From: CAVPEW01 sp050247895
GTDB taxonomy: Bacteria; Actinomycetota; Acidimicrobiia; Acidimicrobiales; VFJN01
NCBI GenBank assembly: GCA_050247895.1
Contig: JBFWTJ010000262.1
Coordinates: 1-5,106 of the forward strand
Direction: 5' to 3'
DNA length: 5,106 nucleotides
Positions 4,637 through 5,106 of the stretch are shown in pieces; position 1 is the stretch's first letter; every line of letters starts with the position of its first letter. The position numbers and the translations under genes were made by a program. The notes under the pieces were generated by a model. That model was given only the letters and a program-made list of their open reading frames with translations, was not told the DNA's origin and ran no database searches.

Positions 4637-4665
4637 ATCCTACGAACGACTAGTTGCGTCCGCAA
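4637..4665 (-). promoter_or_regulatory. marR-type gene promoter (TTGCGG-N17-TAGGAT)
   Basis: On the minus strand TTGCGG (4665-4660) is 17 nt from TAGGAT (4642-4637), which is 6 nt from the ATG at 4630. The spacing is canonical, and transcription would begin at or next to the start codon. Confidence 0.6.
4654..4665. promoter_or_regulatory. Candidate MarR operator O1 shared by both -35 boxes
   Basis: TTGCGTCCGCAA is a palindrome with 5-bp arms around 2 bases. It fits TTGC-N4-GCAA, the shape of the E. coli marR operator core (TTGCCTGGGCAA). It consists exactly of the two divergent -35 hexamers, so one bound dimer would shut both promoters. Confidence 0.6.
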
Positions 4666-4682
4666 TCATTGACGGCTAAGAT
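4654..4682 (+). promoter_or_regulatory. yceI-type gene promoter (TTGCGT-N17-TAAGAT)
   Basis: TTGCGT (4654-4659) is separated by exactly 17 nt from TAAGAT (4677-4682), a strong TANNNT -10. The predicted start is near 4689, giving a leader of about 59 nt. The two divergent promoters are back-to-back: their -35 hexamers abut at 4659/4660. Confidence 0.65.
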
Positions 4683-4683
4683 C

Positions 4684-4693
4684 CTTGCGCAAG
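4684..4693. promoter_or_regulatory. Candidate MarR operator O2 at the yceI-type start point
   Basis: CTTGCGCAAG is a perfect 10-bp palindrome with the same TTGCG/CGCAA half-sites as O1 but overlapping instead of spaced. It covers the predicted transcription start near 4689. Its shorter spacing makes it less certain as a MarR site. Confidence 0.4.
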
Positions 4694-4705
4694 CAAACGT
4701 TCGCC

Positions 4706-4724
4706 GACGTCGTCCCCCGACGTC
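4706..4724 (+). repeat. Leader hairpin upstream of the YceI gene
   Basis: GACGTCG (4706-4712) and CGACGTC (4718-4724) form a perfect 7-bp stem with a 5-nt loop (TCCCC). It lies inside the predicted leader, ending 12 nt before the Shine-Dalgarno. It may protect the mRNA or affect initiation. It is not a terminator, as no T-run follows. Confidence 0.4.
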
Positions 4725-4747
4725 AGCCAGCCCCTCGGAGGGACCCA

Positions 4748-5106
4748 ATGAGCGACACCACCCCGCAACCGCCGATCCGGGTCGTGGACGGAGCCGAGCT
4801 GCCCGCTGCCGGCACCTACGCCATCGACGCCTCGCACTCCCACGTCGGCTTCAGCGTGCGGCACGCCATGGTCGCCAAGACCAAGGGCCGCTTCGGCGGC
4901 GTGACCGGCACGGTGACCATCGGCGACGACCCGGCGCAGAGCTCGGTCGAGGTCCAGATCGACGCGGCGTCGATCGACACCCGCGACGAGACCCGCGACG
5001 GGCACCTGAAGAGCCCCGACTTCCTCGACGTGGAGACGCACCCGTCCCTCACCTACCGCTCGACGGGCGTGTCGCCGGCCGGCGGCGGCCGCTGGAAGCT
5101 CGACGG
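4748..5106 (+). CDS. YceI-family protein (partial, N-terminal part)
   Basis: YceI-family proteins are small lipocalin-like beta-barrels that bind polyisoprenoid or other long lipids. About 119 residues are visible before the window ends; the family is usually 170-200 residues. The signature is clear: GTYAIDASHSHVGFSVRHAM (22-41) begins the barrel, then KGRFGGVTGTVTI (46-58), VEVQIDAASIDTRDETRDGH (67-86) and LKSPDFLDVETHPSLTYRS (87-105). No signal peptide is present, because the N-terminus (MSDTTPQPPIRVVDG) is polar. It is therefore the cytoplasmic actinobacterial form, not the exported E. coli YceI. The ATG at 4748 has a strong GGAGG at 4737-4741, 6 nt upstream. It is divergent from the MarR gene, a common pairing, and its promoter carries two candidate MarR operators. 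The ligand and physiological role are unknown. Confidence 0.9.
   Translation, partial: MSDTTPQPPIRVVDGAELPAAGTYAIDASHSHVGFSVRHAMVAKTKGRFGGVTGTVTIGDDPAQSSVEVQIDAASIDTRDETRDGHLKSPDFLDVETHPSLTYRSTGVSPAGGGRWKLD

Noticed and set aside
4641..4654. CGAAC at 4643-4647 upstream of the MarR gene as a further LexA box.
   Set aside because: The bases at the required distance are AGTTG rather than GTTCG, so the second half-site is missing.
3446..4672. A 408-codon plus-strand frame opposite the reductase and MarR genes.
   Set aside because: It is the antisense shadow of two well-supported genes, with biased composition and no motif.

Overview
The window is very GC-rich, with coding frames rich in Ala, Arg, Gly, Val and Asp, frequent GTG starts, and proteins of actinobacterial type. 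Two gene arrangements point to Actinomycetota: a divergent dapD/dapE pair, as in Mycobacterium (Rv1201c/Rv1202), and lexA divergent from a LysM membrane-protein gene followed by nrdR (as Rv2720/Rv2719c/Rv2718c). The class cannot be fixed from this sequence. A deep-branching actinobacterial lineage is possible because dapE lies tail-to-tail against lexA, which is not the mycobacterial order.

Layout: (1) 1-322, minus, the 5' part of dapD. (2) A short divergent promoter region at 323-374. (3) dapE, 375-1457, plus. The two dap genes encode the succinylase and desuccinylase steps of lysine/meso-diaminopimelate synthesis. (4) lexA, 1454-2089, minus, whose stop codon interlocks with that of dapE inside a GC hairpin. 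(5) 2090-2414, a 325-base control region with five matches to the Gram-positive LexA operator CGAAC-N4-GTTCG (two exact, three with one mismatch) around divergent promoters. (6) A small membrane-anchored LysM protein, 2415-2834, plus, the positional counterpart of the SOS cell-division inhibitors YneA/ChiZ/DivS. (7) nrdR, 2862-3359, plus, the ribonucleotide-reductase repressor. (8) A stand-alone RibD C-terminal-type reductase, 3347-4090, minus. (9) A MarR-family regulator, 4124-4630, minus. (10) A divergent YceI-family gene, 4748 to beyond 5106, plus.

The centre is an SOS module. LexA should repress itself and the LysM protein, and probably nrdR through read-through, linking DNA damage to division arrest and to control of dNTP synthesis. 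The right-hand part looks like a MarR/YceI control pair: one palindrome supplies the -35 hexamers of both divergent promoters. Five of the eight genes have a TAGNNT -10-like hexamer 6 or 7 nt before the start codon, the signature of leaderless mRNAs in actinobacteria. The other three (lexA, LysM, yceI) have clear Shine-Dalgarno sequences. No RNA genes, mobile elements or CRISPR repeats were seen. No wholly new gene system is evident. The most notable material is regulatory: the LexA-box cluster, the mirrored dap promoters and the shared MarR operator.
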